DNA of 26,130 nucleotides from Elusimicrobiota bacterium (GCA_022703115.1 JAKLEK010000001.1:8827-34956); one strand, 5' to 3'. Positions 1 through 8,660 are shown, counted from the stretch's first letter. The notes: generated by a model not told the origin, from the sequence alone. Translations and numbers: made by a program.

Positions 1-223
1 CGGCGGCAGGCACGGGAACTGCCACATCGCGATAGGCGACTCGTATTCCGACACATATGCCGGAGACGTTTCGAAACTAACTCCCCTCAGGAAGAAAGCC
101 CTGGGCTACAACAGCTCCGCGGTCCATTGGGACATGGTCAATACCGAGGATAAGAGGGTGACGGCCACGCTCTCCGGCGGCAAGCGCATCTCTCTGTACG
201 AAAAAGGGGAGTTCAGGTACTAG
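1..223 (+). CDS. M29-family (thermophilic) aminopeptidase, C-terminal fragment
   Basis: The reading frame is open from base 2 to the TAG at 221-223 and encodes the last 73 residues of a protein whose start lies outside the window. It carries two landmarks of M29 metallo-aminopeptidases (AmpS/AmpT/PepS type). One is a Cys-His-Ile-Ala-Ile-Gly segment followed by Asp-Ser-Tyr. The other, about 30 residues later, is a Ser-Ala-Val-His-Trp-Asp segment. From memory of the family, these supply metal-binding His, His and Asp plus the active-site Tyr. The tail, ending in a Gly-Gly-Lys-Arg turn and a short Glu-Lys-Gly-Glu-Phe strand, also fits the family C-terminus. The role would be cytosolic removal of N-terminal residues from peptides. 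Only the C-terminus is visible, so completeness and upstream metal ligands cannot be checked. The next gene starts 16 nt downstream, so the two may be co-transcribed. Confidence 0.8.
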   Translation, partial: GGRHGNCHIAIGDSYSDTYAGDVSKLTPLRKKALGYNSSAVHWDMVNTEDKRVTATLSGGKRISLYEKGEFRY

Positions 224-239
224 GCGATCCGTCCCAAAA

Positions 240-1553
240 ATGAACACTCTCCGCGAAGCTTTAAGGACGGACCGCGGCCGCCGCGTGGCCGGGACCATCT
301 TTCTGACCGGGCTGTCCGCGACTTTCCTCTTCTGCGGCTACGAGTTCATACGGTCTCCGGCCGAATCCATTTTCCTTACAAGCTTCCGCGCCGAAAGCAA
401 GCCTTATGCTCTGAGCTGCGTCCCGGTCATGATGGCTCTCCTCATATACCTGTACGGACGCCTGCTGTCGGCCGCAGGCAGCGCGAAGGCCATGGCTGGT
501 TCCATGCTGGCCAGTTCCGCGGTCTTCGTGCTGGCCTTCTTCTGGCTCCGCTCCGGGAGCCGATGGCCGGTGTTCTTCCTCTACGTCTTCAAGGAATCAT
601 ATATAGTCATTCTCTCGGAACAGTACTGGTCGTTCATAAACAGCACGCTGAAGGACGACGAAGGCAGGATATTCAACGGCCCCGTGGCCGGTTTCGGGGC
701 CCTGGGTTCGCTGCTGGGGGGGTTCCTTCTAAGCCGGTACGCGGTGGAGCTGCGCAGCGAGACCTTCGTGCTGCTGTCCGCGGCGGCCGGTATCCCGGCG
801 CTGGTCCTGTTCTGGTCCGCCTACAGGACGGGCGGGGAGCCCGTTCCGACTCCGGGTGAGGAGCGCGGCCGGCAGGGGCATCTTCATCTGAGCATACTCA
901 GGGAGAACCGGACGGTGTTATACATAGCGCTGATCATCTTCACGGCCCAGGCGCTTTCCACCCTTCTGGACCTCAGGTTCACCCAGCTGCTCCGGGACGC
1001 GTTCACGGAGCAGGACGGGCGCACCGCTTTTCTGGGGGGCTTCTGGATGAAGGTCAACATCTTCTCCTTCAGCATGCAGTTCGTGCTCGCTCCGCTGCTG
1101 CTCCGTCGCGCGAGAACGCGGTGGATACAGGTCGGGATCCCGCTGGTGCACGCCGTGACCTGTTCGTTCCTGCTGATGCATCCCGGCATATTCTCCGCCG
1201 GGCTCGCGTACCTGTTGTTCAAAGGGCTGGACTATTCCATTTTCAGGGCCTCGAAGGAAACCCTGTATATCCCTTTCTCGTACGATACCAGATACCGCGC
1301 CAAGCAGGTCGCCGACGCCTTTTCCTACCGGCTTTCCAGGGGGGTCACTTCGGTCGCGGTTTCGGTGCTTAACGCCGCCGGCGGCGTTCCGGCCGCCGCT
1401 TACGCCTCCGCCGGGCTGCTGTTCTCCGGGGCATGGGCCGCCCTGGCCTTCCCGCTGACTTCCAGCCGGGGGTCCGGATCAGTAATTCAGGCCGGCGGAT
1501 ATCCGGTGTACGGAGCCGAGGTCGCCGAAAGGCGAAAAGGAATAGTCAAGTGA
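240..1553 (+). CDS. 12-helix transporter resembling NTP/NDP carriers (ATP/ADP translocase-like, MFS-like)
   Basis: This is a 437-residue membrane protein with about twelve hydrophobic segments and a basic N-terminus. Two stretches recall the ATP/ADP antiporter (Npt/Tlc) fold family. One is a Ser-Glu-Gln-Tyr-Trp-Ser-Phe helix followed by a loop with Arg-Ile-Phe and a Gly-rich helix (about 120-160). The other is near 330-370: Phe-Arg-Ala-Ser-Lys-Glu-Thr-Leu-Tyr-Ile-Pro, then Tyr-Arg-Ala-Lys-Gln and a Ser-Tyr-Arg-Leu motif. That second pattern is typical of non-parasite relatives of nucleotide transporters in free-living bacteria, whose substrates are mostly unknown. The length is somewhat below that of classical translocases (about 500). 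No convincing ribosome-binding site precedes the ATG. The last 75 nt overlap the 3' end of the convergent PorV-like gene. The family call is from motif memory; substrate is not assigned. Confidence 0.72.
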   Translation: MNTLREALRTDRGRRVAGTIFLTGLSATFLFCGYEFIRSPAESIFLTSFRAESKPYALSCVPVMMALLIYLYGRLLSAAGSAKAMAGSMLASSAVFVLAFFWLRSGSRWPVFFLYVFKESYIVILSEQYWSFINSTLKDDEGRIFNGPVAGFGALGSLLGGFLLSRYAVELRSETFVLLSAAAGIPALVLFWSAYRTGGEPVPTPGEERGRQGHLHLSILRENRTVLYIALIIFTAQALSTLLDLRFTQLLRDAFTEQDGRTAFLGGFWMKVNIFSFSMQFVLAPLLLRRARTRWIQVGIPLVHAVTCSFLLMHPGIFSAGLAYLLFKGLDYSIFRASKETLYIPFSYDTRYRAKQVADAFSYRLSRGVTSVAVSVLNAAGGVPAAAYASAGLLFSGAWAALAFPLTSSRGSGSVIQAGGYPVYGAEVAERRKGIVK

Positions 1554-2534
1554 CCAGGAAGAGTACCTGAAGCCGCCGCCAAGCGCTATGTTGCGGAGTC
1601 CTTTCAGGTCGGAGAGAGCTCGCGTGTTGCCTCCCGCCCGCAGCGCGAAAGAAAGGTTCTTGCTGAACGCGGCGCTGAATTCCCCTCCCATGGCCAGGAA
1701 CGGAGTGTTGTCCCTCGGTCCCACTATGTCCGCGGTCATCAGGAAATTGTCGCCCATGCGTGTCACGCTGCCGAGACGCAGGATCAGCGGGAGAGGGTAT
1801 TTATTTATGTCGTAACGCAGAGTCCCCATTATGTTCTGGGCGCTTATGGCGAGCTGGAACCTGTTCTCGAAAAAATAAGGGAAAAGTATGCCCAGGTCCG
1901 AGGAAACGGTGCTGTCGGACGACATCAGTTCCGACCTTACCACCTTGCCGGTGGCTCCCAGGACGAACCGCTCCTCCGGGTCCTTGTTGAAGCCGGTTAT
2001 ATATGCCGCGAATCCGACGTTCAACGCGACCTCGTAAGGGGTAATGTTCCCGGTCTCTATCCCGGCCGTGTCGGTCCGCGTTATCTTGCCGTAGTTCATG
2101 TATTTGACAGACATTCCCCACGAACCCATCTCGCCGGCGCGTTCCGCGTAGGAAAAGAAATCCAGGTAGGTGGACGCCAGGTACGGCGAATGCATGAGCG
2201 TGGCCGAGCGGCGGTTTATCTTGATAAGTCCGGCGGGATTCCAGTCCAGCGCGGAAGAATCGTCGCTCAGGGCTGAAAAGGCCTCTCCAAGCGCCACACC
2301 CCGCGCTCCGGTGGCGAGCTTAAGGAACTGGGCTGACGAAGTGCCGGCCGAATTTCCGTCGAATCCGGCCGCGGCGCAAAACGCCGGGCGTAGCAGAAGG
2401 GAAAGAAGCGCCGGCAGGAGGCCGCGAAGGAACGCGCCGGGCCTTACGGGTCCGATGCCCGGCGAGTTCCGCTTTTTCCTGTTCGTTTCTCTGCTCATCC
2501 GTGCCTTATATCCGGGTCCGGCGTAGAGCTTCAT
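1479..2534 (-). CDS. PorV/PorQ-family outer-membrane beta-barrel protein
   Basis: This is a 351-residue protein with an Arg/Lys-rich N-region and a hydrophobic Leu/Ala-rich segment (about 34-54) that looks like a signal peptide. The mature part opens with the pattern seen in PorV/PorQ (UPF0164) barrels: Gly-Thr-Ser-Ser-Ala-Gln-Phe-Leu-Lys, Gly-Ala-Arg-Gly-Val-Ala-Leu-Gly-Glu-Ala, then Ser-Ala-Leu-Asp-Trp-Asn-Pro-Ala-Gly-Leu. The rest is alternating amphipathic strands ending in Asn-Tyr. In Bacteroidota, PorV shuttles cargo bearing a C-terminal signal through the type IX secretion system. The ATG overlaps the TGA of the upstream giant gene (ATGA), so translation is probably coupled. A later ATG at 2498 would give a more conventional signal peptide but has no better ribosome-binding site. 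The 3' end overlaps the convergent transporter gene by 75 nt. Confidence 0.82.
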   Translation of the reverse strand: MKLYAGPGYKARMSRETNRKKRNSPGIGPVRPGAFLRGLLPALLSLLLRPAFCAAAGFDGNSAGTSSAQFLKLATGARGVALGEAFSALSDDSSALDWNPAGLIKINRRSATLMHSPYLASTYLDFFSYAERAGEMGSWGMSVKYMNYGKITRTDTAGIETGNITPYEVALNVGFAAYITGFNKDPEERFVLGATGKVVRSELMSSDSTVSSDLGILFPYFFENRFQLAISAQNIMGTLRYDINKYPLPLILRLGSVTRMGDNFLMTADIVGPRDNTPFLAMGGEFSAAFSKNLSFALRAGGNTRALSDLKGLRNIALGGGFRYSSWSLDYSFSPFGDLGSVHRISAGLNY

Positions 2535-5500
2535 CTCTCTATGATTATCTTGACTATCTTCTTCGATTTCTTATTCTGCGTCCTGAGCAGGGCTATATAC
2601 ACGCCGCTGGCCGTCTTGCGTCCGCTCGAGTTGTCTCCGTCCCAATAGGCCATCCCGTTCGCGTCCGCGGTGATATCGCGCACCAGCTCGCCCAGAAAGG
2701 TGTATATCTTTATGCCCGCGTACGGGGGCAGATTATCGAAATGCATGACGCCGCTCACGCTGGAGGGAGTGAAGGGGTTCGGATAGACCTTTACTCCATC
2801 GAGCGAGACCTGTTCCGGCACCTCCATGAGCTGGAAAGTGGACAGGTGCCAGGTCTGGCCGACCACCTTGTTCTCGGCCGGGTACGACACGGACGGGAGC
2901 GGTACCCATACGTTCCTGGTGTCGTCGTACAGGGCCAGGACCAGCTTAGCGGCGTCTATGCCGGCCGGCAGGTCGGCGACCCTGTACGGCAGGGTGATCG
3001 TTATCGGATTCAGGACCAGCACCTGAGGGAACGCCGTGATCTCCAGCCCCACTCCGGTAGGGCGCATGGCGGAAACGTGCGAGGTCGGAGGGGGCAGCTC
3101 GGATTCCGGGTGGATAGATATCCTGGTGGAACCCCCGAGGGAGCCGAAAGGCATCCGCACCGAGATGACTCCGTAAGATGTCTGAAGAGTGACGAGATTG
3201 TCGGTGGTCACTAGCGCGTTGGCTATGTTCGAGAGCAGGGTCCTGGTCGAGCCGGCCGATACGAAATCAGTAAGGGAACCGGCCTGTCCGCGCGTCCTTA
3301 TGCGGACCCAGTATTCGCTGTCCAGCAGCAGGTCCCTGAACGTGTGGCTCAGTCCCTGCACCGAGGCCGAAACGCTGCTGGCCGCCGAGTTGAAGTCGGA
3401 GGCGGTGGACGCGTCGATCTCGTATATCGTCAGGTACGAATTGCCGTTGCCGGCCCAGCTGAGCTTGAAGCCGTCCGTCATTATATCCGAGAAGGTCCCG
3501 GAGAGTGACAGGATATAGGCGGTGGCCGGTAATGTCAGGACCGTGCCGACCGTTACCGGCGCGGTAGGCAGACCGCTGTGGTTGTTGGCCGAAACCCTAA
3601 GGTAATAGGAAGTGTTGGAAAGAAGCCCCGTGAAAGAAGCGTTCGGATTGAGGGTCACGGAAGAGAGTATCGGGGCGGGGAACCCCGCGCCGGAAGATAT
3701 CTCCGCCAGATAGGACGTGCCCGGCGGGTTGTCTCCCGGCGACCAGCTGAACGAGACCGAAGACACGCCGAGAGCGGAATACGCGCCCGGTACCGGGTCG
3801 TACGCTATGGTCGCGATAGGGGCGAACAGGTACGGACCCTCCGGAACCCCCAGGCGGTTGAAGGCCGTGACTTCCGGATAATACGTGGTGTTCGGGACAA
3901 GGCCGGTGAAAGGAGCTCCCTGGTTCATGGTCGAGGATGAGAATACCGGGGGAGCGGACAGGCCCGGGTTTGAGGACAATCTGACCAGATAGACCGTATC
4001 CGCGGGATTAAGTGGGGCCGACCAGTTGACCGTCATGCTGCCGGTGGAAAGGCTCGTGAACTGCTGCTGCGCCGGCGTGTCGGCCAGCGTGGAGGTGCCC
4101 GCTACGTAGGAATAGTTCCCGACGCCGTCCCAGTTCAGGGTCGCCGCCCGGAGATAATAGCTCGTATTCGGGGAGAGGCCCTCCAGGCAGAGGCCGCCTA
4201 GAGAGGTGTTGAATGTTTCCGATGAAAAAGAGACCGTCTCGAACCCGGGGGAGGTGGACGCCTCGAGCCTGTAAGATTCGGCGTTGGTGTCCTGCGATAC
4301 CACGGCGAGCGGCGTCCACGACACGGAGATGCTGCTGTGGAACACGCCGGACTTGGCCGGAGAGCCGAGCCGCAGCGCGAGGGTCGACATGTTCCCGGGA
4401 GAAGCGTCGGTGTATACGGTGGCCCCGTTGTAGAGCGCTCCGGCCCTGAAATAATACACGGTGTTCTCGTCCAGCCCGCTTACCGTGAGTCCGGTCGCCG
4501 CGGGATCCATCGTCGCCGAAGAGGCGAAGACCGGTATGAACGCCGGCCGGGTGGACGCCTCCAGAACGTATCCGTCCGAATCAATCCTGGAAAAAGAAAC
4601 GGCGGCGCTGGATTCCCATATGCCGTTCATGGAGACCGAGGTCAATGGCGCGGCGACCAGAGTGGTGGCGTCGGGAAGAGCGGTATGGTTCGGCGTCCCG
4701 TCCCAGTTCAGGGTCGCAATGCGCAGGCGGTACAGCGTGTTGGACCTCAGGCCTCCGATCGTCAGGGATGCGGGGGTCGACATGTGCGAGAAGGACGAAT
4801 AGACGACGCTGCCTCCGGTGAAATTGACGGAGGAGGCCTGGAGCAGGTATCCCTCGCACGAACTTTCCGCCGGAGAGGCCGGCAACGGCGCGTTGATCCT
4901 CACCCTTATCGAGGAGGAGGATAGATCGGTGGACAACAGCCCGGCGGAAAGCGGAACGGAGAGCGTTATGGTGGAAAGTCTTCCGGAATAGTTCGGAACG
5001 CCTTCCAGGTTGAGCGTGCCCACCCTGAAGTAATAGGTGGTGTTCGCCAGTATCCCGGAAACGCCGAGGGTGCTTAGCGTGATGTCGCCAGTGGCGGTGC
5101 TCAGGACGGTTCCGCCCGAGAAACCAGTGGAGGAGGCCTCCAGCAGGTATCCGGCCGCCGTCGCCGAAGAAGGGGACTGCGGCAGCGCGGTCCATGCGAG
5201 ACGCGCCGTCTGGGTGCTCCTGTCCAGCAGCGTTAGCCCGGTGGTGGACGTCAGGGTGGTGAAACTGCGCACGTAGTCGGAGTTCATGGCGCCGCTTATG
5301 TTCAGGGACCCCACTCTGTAATAATAAGCGGAATTGCGGTCCAGTCCGGAAAGCGTGACGGAGGAGACAGCGTTGTCCGCCGTGCTCCAGACCGATAACT
5401 GGGGGACGAGGGTCGGGAAAATAGAGAGGGCGAACCCGTATCCTTCCGCTCTTTGCGACTGTACCGCTCCGGACAGAGGGGTCCAGGACACAGTGGCGCT

Positions 5501-6169
5501 GGTCTGGTAAACCGCGGTGTTTATCGATGGGAGGGACAGGGCCAGCGTCGCGGTAGAGGAGACCGGCGTGGACGAGGTGTATACGTCCGCCATGTTCCGC
5601 GCCCGCAAACTGAAGTAGTAGGTGGTGTTGGCCTCTAGTCCCCCCAGGGAAACAGGGGGATACGGTTCCTGGAACGCGGAAGCTCCTGCCATTCCGGGGT
5701 CTTTGGAGTAGCTGACCAGATATGAGGTCCATTCCGGGTTGCCGTTCACGTTCCAGCCTATGCCCACCTGGGCCGCCGCCGCGGATTCCGAGGCGAAATT
5801 GGTCGACTCGAAGTAGATCCCGGAAGGAGCGGCCGCGAGCGTGACCGTGGAAAGCTGATTGTCCGCGTAGGCGGTGTCCGGGTCGTCCGACCTTTTTACG
5901 CGGAAATAGTAGCGTTCGTCCTGCGAGAGGTTCACGTAGGTGGTGGGAGAGGCGTTCAGCGTCCCGGTGGCGCTCAGTACGGAGAAATCGGCCGCGGTGG
6001 AAAGGGCTATGACGAAAGGCCCGGCGCCTCCCCAGCTGAACGAAAGCGAATCGACGGCGGCGCCGGTGTTGACGGGGGACAGGCCTTGCGCTCCGGCGTT
6101 CCCGGCGGCCGCGAACAGAAAGCAGGCGGCGGCCAGGCGCGCTGCGAAACTGCCGGCTTTACGGGTCAT
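2531..6169 (-). CDS. Giant secreted fibronectin-III repeat protein with Por/FlgD-like C-terminal domain
   Basis: The product is about 1,212 residues. The ATG at 6169 is preferred because a signal peptide (basic start, Ala/Leu-rich core, Ala-Gly-Ala-Gln end) begins exactly there; the frame stays open upstream, with an alternative ATG at 6181. About ten FnIII-like repeats of 90-100 residues follow. Each has a Val-Ser-Trp-like strand, a Tyr-Leu-Leu-Glu-Ala-Ser-like strand and a repeated Leu-x-x-Asn-Thr-x-Tyr-Tyr-x-x-Arg motif. A ZU5-like beta domain of about 150 residues comes next. The last 90 residues contain Val-Tyr-Pro-Asn-Pro-Phe, an Ile-Tyr-Thr-x-x-Gly-Glu-Leu-Val strand, Trp-Asp-Gly-Asp-Asn and Ala-Ser-Gly-Val-Tyr, which is the type A C-terminal secretion/FlgD-like fold. 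It is probably a surface adhesin or matrix protein. Its stop codon overlaps the start of the PorV-like gene, hinting at a cargo-transporter pair. Confidence 0.85.
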   Translation of the reverse strand: MTRKAGSFAARLAAACFLFAAAGNAGAQGLSPVNTGAAVDSLSFSWGGAGPFVIALSTAADFSVLSATGTLNASPTTYVNLSQDERYYFRVKRSDDPDTAYADNQLSTVTLAAAPSGIYFESTNFASESAAAAQVGIGWNVNGNPEWTSYLVSYSKDPGMAGASAFQEPYPPVSLGGLEANTTYYFSLRARNMADVYTSSTPVSSTATLALSLPSINTAVYQTSATVSWTPLSGAVQSQRAEGYGFALSIFPTLVPQLSVWSTADNAVSSVTLSGLDRNSAYYYRVGSLNISGAMNSDYVRSFTTLTSTTGLTLLDRSTQTARLAWTALPQSPSSATAAGYLLEASSTGFSGGTVLSTATGDITLSTLGVSGILANTTYYFRVGTLNLEGVPNYSGRLSTITLSVPLSAGLLSTDLSSSSIRVRINAPLPASPAESSCEGYLLQASSVNFTGGSVVYSSFSHMSTPASLTIGGLRSNTLYRLRIATLNWDGTPNHTALPDATTLVAAPLTSVSMNGIWESSAAVSFSRIDSDGYVLEASTRPAFIPVFASSATMDPAATGLTVSGLDENTVYYFRAGALYNGATVYTDASPGNMSTLALRLGSPAKSGVFHSSISVSWTPLAVVSQDTNAESYRLEASTSPGFETVSFSSETFNTSLGGLCLEGLSPNTSYYLRAATLNWDGVGNYSYVAGTSTLADTPAQQQFTSLSTGSMTVNWSAPLNPADTVYLVRLSSNPGLSAPPVFSSSTMNQGAPFTGLVPNTTYYPEVTAFNRLGVPEGPYLFAPIATIAYDPVPGAYSALGVSSVSFSWSPGDNPPGTSYLAEISSGAGFPAPILSSVTLNPNASFTGLLSNTSYYLRVSANNHSGLPTAPVTVGTVLTLPATAYILSLSGTFSDIMTDGFKLSWAGNGNSYLTIYEIDASTASDFNSAASSVSASVQGLSHTFRDLLLDSEYWVRIRTRGQAGSLTDFVSAGSTRTLLSNIANALVTTDNLVTLQTSYGVISVRMPFGSLGGSTRISIHPESELPPPTSHVSAMRPTGVGLEITAFPQVLVLNPITITLPYRVADLPAGIDAAKLVLALYDDTRNVWVPLPSVSYPAENKVVGQTWHLSTFQLMEVPEQVSLDGVKVYPNPFTPSSVSGVMHFDNLPPYAGIKIYTFLGELVRDITADANGMAYWDGDNSSGRKTASGVYIALLRTQNKKSKKIVKIIIER

Positions 6170-6182
6170 GAACGCCGTCATA

Positions 6183-6210
6183 TAGATATATTGTGCGCGC
6201 CCGGTGTTAA
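6183..6210 (-). promoter_or_regulatory. Weak candidate promoter for the FnIII gene
   Basis: On the minus strand a TTAACA box (6205-6210) lies 16 nt from TATCTA (6183-6188). Transcription would begin near 6176, only a few bases before the ATG at 6169. The -10 match is poor and there is no ribosome-binding site, so this is a tentative call. Confidence 0.28.
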
Positions 6211-6266
6211 CATTAGATTGAGGATATGTTACAGAGTATACAAAAAGCGGCTCTTCCCCCGCGATG

Positions 6267-6296
6267 TTGAAACGCCCGCGCATTGTATTGTATGAT
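6267..6296 (+). promoter_or_regulatory. Sigma-70-like promoter for the propeller-buk-ptb operon
   Basis: TTGAAA (6267-6272) and TATGAT (6291-6296) are separated by 18 nt. They sit about 44 nt before the ATG at 6340, in the gap between two divergent transcription units, which is where a promoter is needed. Confidence 0.6.
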
Positions 6297-6339
6297 GGTT
6301 CCGGCAGCTATTCTCCAGTGAAGTCCGGAACCTCGCGCG

Positions 6340-7479
6340 ATGAATATCAGGGCCGCCAGAACAGGCGACTTCGACCTGAACCGCCATGCGGCCCTTTCCG
6401 CGCGTCCGGCGTCGGTCCTGCTCTGCGCCTTCTTCCTTCTCTGCGGTCCGGCGGCCATCCCGGCGGCGCCCCCGGAGGGGGGTCCCGTACCCGGAACCGT
6501 AAGAGAGATAGGTCCTATGCTCCTTCCGCGCGCGTCCTCGTCCCCGGTAGTGGGACAGGGAGGCAATTATTCCGTCCCCCTGGACGGGGGGGGATCGCTG
6601 TGGTTCCTGAACAATATATGGGCCGGCGAGGAGAAGGACGCCGGCGAGATATCGCTGTGGGGGATAGTCGACGGAGGAGCGGCGGTCATGGAGGCCACGT
6701 CCCCCTGGTCGGCGTCCGGTCGTTTCAGGTACGTGTCCGATGAGAACGGCTGGCCGCTCCCTCTTTTCGCGGCGGATATATCCGCATACTCTCCGGTGAG
6801 GAAGTTCTGGCCCCGGTCCGGGGTCAGGACCCCGTCCGGGTACCATGTTTTCTATTCCCTGATGAACAACTACGGTCCCGGCTCCGGCGATTATTTCCGC
6901 GTCGGACAGGGACTGGCCTTCTCCGTCCTTCCCGCGGGTCCTTACGCGCCGCTCAAGCGCGGGAAAGGATACGCCTTCTGGAACGACATAGAGCCCTCTT
7001 TCGGCTCCGCCCTTTTTGCCGATCCGGACGGCTGGGTCTACGTTTACGGCCGTTTCATGCCGGAGCCGGGAAAGTCCGCCGCGGCCCTGGCTAGAGTGAA
7101 GCCGGAAGGCGTCGGGGACCTGGACGGATATTCGTATTACGGGCTGGACGCTTCCTCGGGGACCTGGACGCGGGACATAACGGAAGCGTCGCCTGTGATG
7201 GAGAACGTGCCGGAGGAGTTCTCGGTCTCCTATAACGAGCATCTGAAGGCGTATCTGGCGCTTTGCTCCGATCCGGACGGCGGCGGCGTGGCTGTCCGGA
7301 CGGCGCCGTATCCTTGGGGGCCATGGGAAGAGCCGCGGCAGGTGCTGGCCTGCGGAAAAGACGATTACTGTTTCGGCGCCAAGGAGCAGGCGGCGTTCTC
7401 GGCGGACGGCGGTAAAAGGGTCTTCTTCACGCTCGAGAAGAGGAACAGGCCGTATCTCTACGAACTGACGTTCGAATAG
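6340..7479 (+). CDS. Secreted beta-propeller-like protein (DUF4185/glycosidase-like), function unknown
   Basis: This 379-residue protein has an Arg-containing N-region, a hydrophobic Leu/Cys-rich segment at about 25-37 and an Ala-rich cleavage region, consistent with export. The mature protein has repeating aromatic strand motifs: Gly-Ser-Leu-Trp-Phe-Leu-Asn-Asn-Ile-Trp, Gly-Tyr-His-Val-Phe-Tyr-Ser, Gly-Trp-Val-Tyr-Val-Tyr-Gly, Phe-Ser-Val-Ser-Tyr-Asn and Tyr-Pro-Trp-Gly-Pro-Trp. They suggest a five-bladed propeller of the DUF4185 / glycoside-hydrolase-like kind. The blade starting near Phe-Ser-Val-Ser-Tyr-Asn and the later Pro-Trp-Gly-Pro-Trp are especially typical of such proteins. No catalytic residue can be assigned safely. 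It is the first gene after the promoter at 6267 and stops 33 nt before butyrate kinase, so the two are probably co-transcribed. Confidence 0.6.
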   Translation: MNIRAARTGDFDLNRHAALSARPASVLLCAFFLLCGPAAIPAAPPEGGPVPGTVREIGPMLLPRASSSPVVGQGGNYSVPLDGGGSLWFLNNIWAGEEKDAGEISLWGIVDGGAAVMEATSPWSASGRFRYVSDENGWPLPLFAADISAYSPVRKFWPRSGVRTPSGYHVFYSLMNNYGPGSGDYFRVGQGLAFSVLPAGPYAPLKRGKGYAFWNDIEPSFGSALFADPDGWVYVYGRFMPEPGKSAAALARVKPEGVGDLDGYSYYGLDASSGTWTRDITEASPVMENVPEEFSVSYNEHLKAYLALCSDPDGGGVAVRTAPYPWGPWEEPRQVLACGKDDYCFGAKEQAAFSADGGKRVFFTLEKRNRPYLYELTFE

Positions 7480-7512
7480 GGACTGGAACGGCGCAGGAGC
7501 GGGAGGTGTCTT

Positions 7513-8646
7513 ATGGGGCAATTCAATATACTCGTGATCAATCCCGGTTCCACTTCCGACGAGGTGAGTTTTTTCCGCGGCCGCAAGCTCGCCTTTCATA
7601 AGACCGCGCGCTACAGCTCCGAGGCGCTCAAGCCATACGAGAAGAAGAAGGTCACGGCCCAGTACGATTTCCGGAAAAACATGGTGCTCGACTCCCTGAA
7701 GGAGAACCAAGTGGCCCTTTCGGAGATAAACGCGGTCATCGGCCGCGGCGGGTTGCTGCGGCCCATCGAGAGCGGCACGTACGAGGTCGACGACAGGATG
7801 CTGCACGACCTGGAGAACGGAGCTATGGGCGATCACCCTTCCAATCTGGGCGGGCTCCTGGCCAAGAGCATAGGCGATATGTGCAAAGCCCCGGCTTTTA
7901 TCGCGGACCCTGTGGTGGTCGACGAAATGGACCCGCTAGCGCGGTTCTCCGGCATGCCGGAGAACCCCCGCATCTCCATCTTTCACGCGCTGAACCAGAA
8001 AAGGGTGGCGCGCCACGCGGCGCGCAACCTCGGGAAACCGTACGAGGAGTGCGACCTGATAGTCATGCACGGCGGCGGCGGCATTTCCGTGGGCGCTCAT
8101 AAGAAGGGCAGGGTGGTGGACGTGAACAACGCTCTGGACGGGGACGGCCCGTTCACGCCGCAGAGGAGCGGGGGTGTCCCCGCCGGCGGGCTGGTCAGGA
8201 TGTGCTTCTCCGGGAAATACACTTTGGCGGACATGAAGCTCAAGCTTAAAGGCCGGGGCGGGATGATCGCTTATACGGGCACGTCCGATATGCTGGCCCT
8301 GGAAAAGTATATCCTGACCGGGGAAGTCGTCCCCGGTACGGGCCTGGACCCGGCGGCGACCACCAGGGAGAAGGCCAAAGAGGCCGTGCTCGCTTTGGCC
8401 TACCAGATCTCGAAGGACATCTCGGCCATGGCGGCCGTCCTGGAGGGTTCGGTGGACGCCGTGGTCCTTACCGGCGGCCTGGCCTATGATAAGATAATAG
8501 TGCCGGAAGTGAAGCGAAGGGTCTCATGGATAGCGCCGGTAATGGTGTTCCCGGGAGGGGACGAGATGAGCGCGCTTCGCGCGGCCGCCGAAACCGCGCT
8601 GAGACATCCTAAGAAGGTCCGAAAATATCCGGCCGACAGGGGCTGA
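7513..8646 (+). CDS. buk: Butyrate kinase (or branched-chain fatty acid kinase)
   Basis: The 377-residue product matches an ASKHA-fold acyl kinase of butyrate kinase size. Visible motifs are Asn-Pro-Gly-Ser-Thr-Ser near residues 10-15 (phosphate loop), Gly-Arg-Gly-Gly-Leu-Leu near 77-82, a His-Ala-Leu-Asn-Gln-Lys segment near 158-163, His-Gly-Gly-Gly-Gly-Ile-Ser-Val-Gly-Ala-His at 186-196, and a late Leu-Thr-Gly-Gly-Leu-Ala nucleotide-binding motif. It converts butyryl phosphate and ADP to butyrate and ATP in the cytosol, the energy-yielding last step of butyrate fermentation. Related enzymes act on isobutyrate or other branched acids, so substrate range is not fixed by sequence. A strong GGGAGG ribosome-binding site precedes the ATG. 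The partner phosphate butyryltransferase lies 91 nt downstream; the order buk-ptb is the reverse of the ptb-buk order known in clostridia. Confidence 0.93.
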   Translation: MGQFNILVINPGSTSDEVSFFRGRKLAFHKTARYSSEALKPYEKKKVTAQYDFRKNMVLDSLKENQVALSEINAVIGRGGLLRPIESGTYEVDDRMLHDLENGAMGDHPSNLGGLLAKSIGDMCKAPAFIADPVVVDEMDPLARFSGMPENPRISIFHALNQKRVARHAARNLGKPYEECDLIVMHGGGGISVGAHKKGRVVDVNNALDGDGPFTPQRSGGVPAGGLVRMCFSGKYTLADMKLKLKGRGGMIAYTGTSDMLALEKYILTGEVVPGTGLDPAATTREKAKEAVLALAYQISKDISAMAAVLEGSVDAVVLTGGLAYDKIIVPEVKRRVSWIAPVMVFPGGDEMSALRAAAETALRHPKKVRKYPADRG

Positions 8647-8660
8647 TCCCGCCGGCGGGA
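8647..8660. other. Perfect 14-nt GC palindrome between buk and ptb
   Basis: Immediately after the buk stop codon, TCCCGCC is followed by its exact complement GGCGGGA. No T-tract follows, so it is not a classical terminator. It may protect or partition the mRNA between the two genes. The remaining gap to 8737 is GC-rich and ends in an AAGGAG ribosome-binding site. Confidence 0.4.

Noticed and set aside
6229..7836. 535-codon minus-strand open frame opposite the propeller and butyrate kinase genes
   Set aside because: It lies antisense to well-supported genes, is rich in Arg, Gly, His and Pro, has no recognisable domain and even runs across the operon promoter. Such antisense frames are common in GC-rich DNA.
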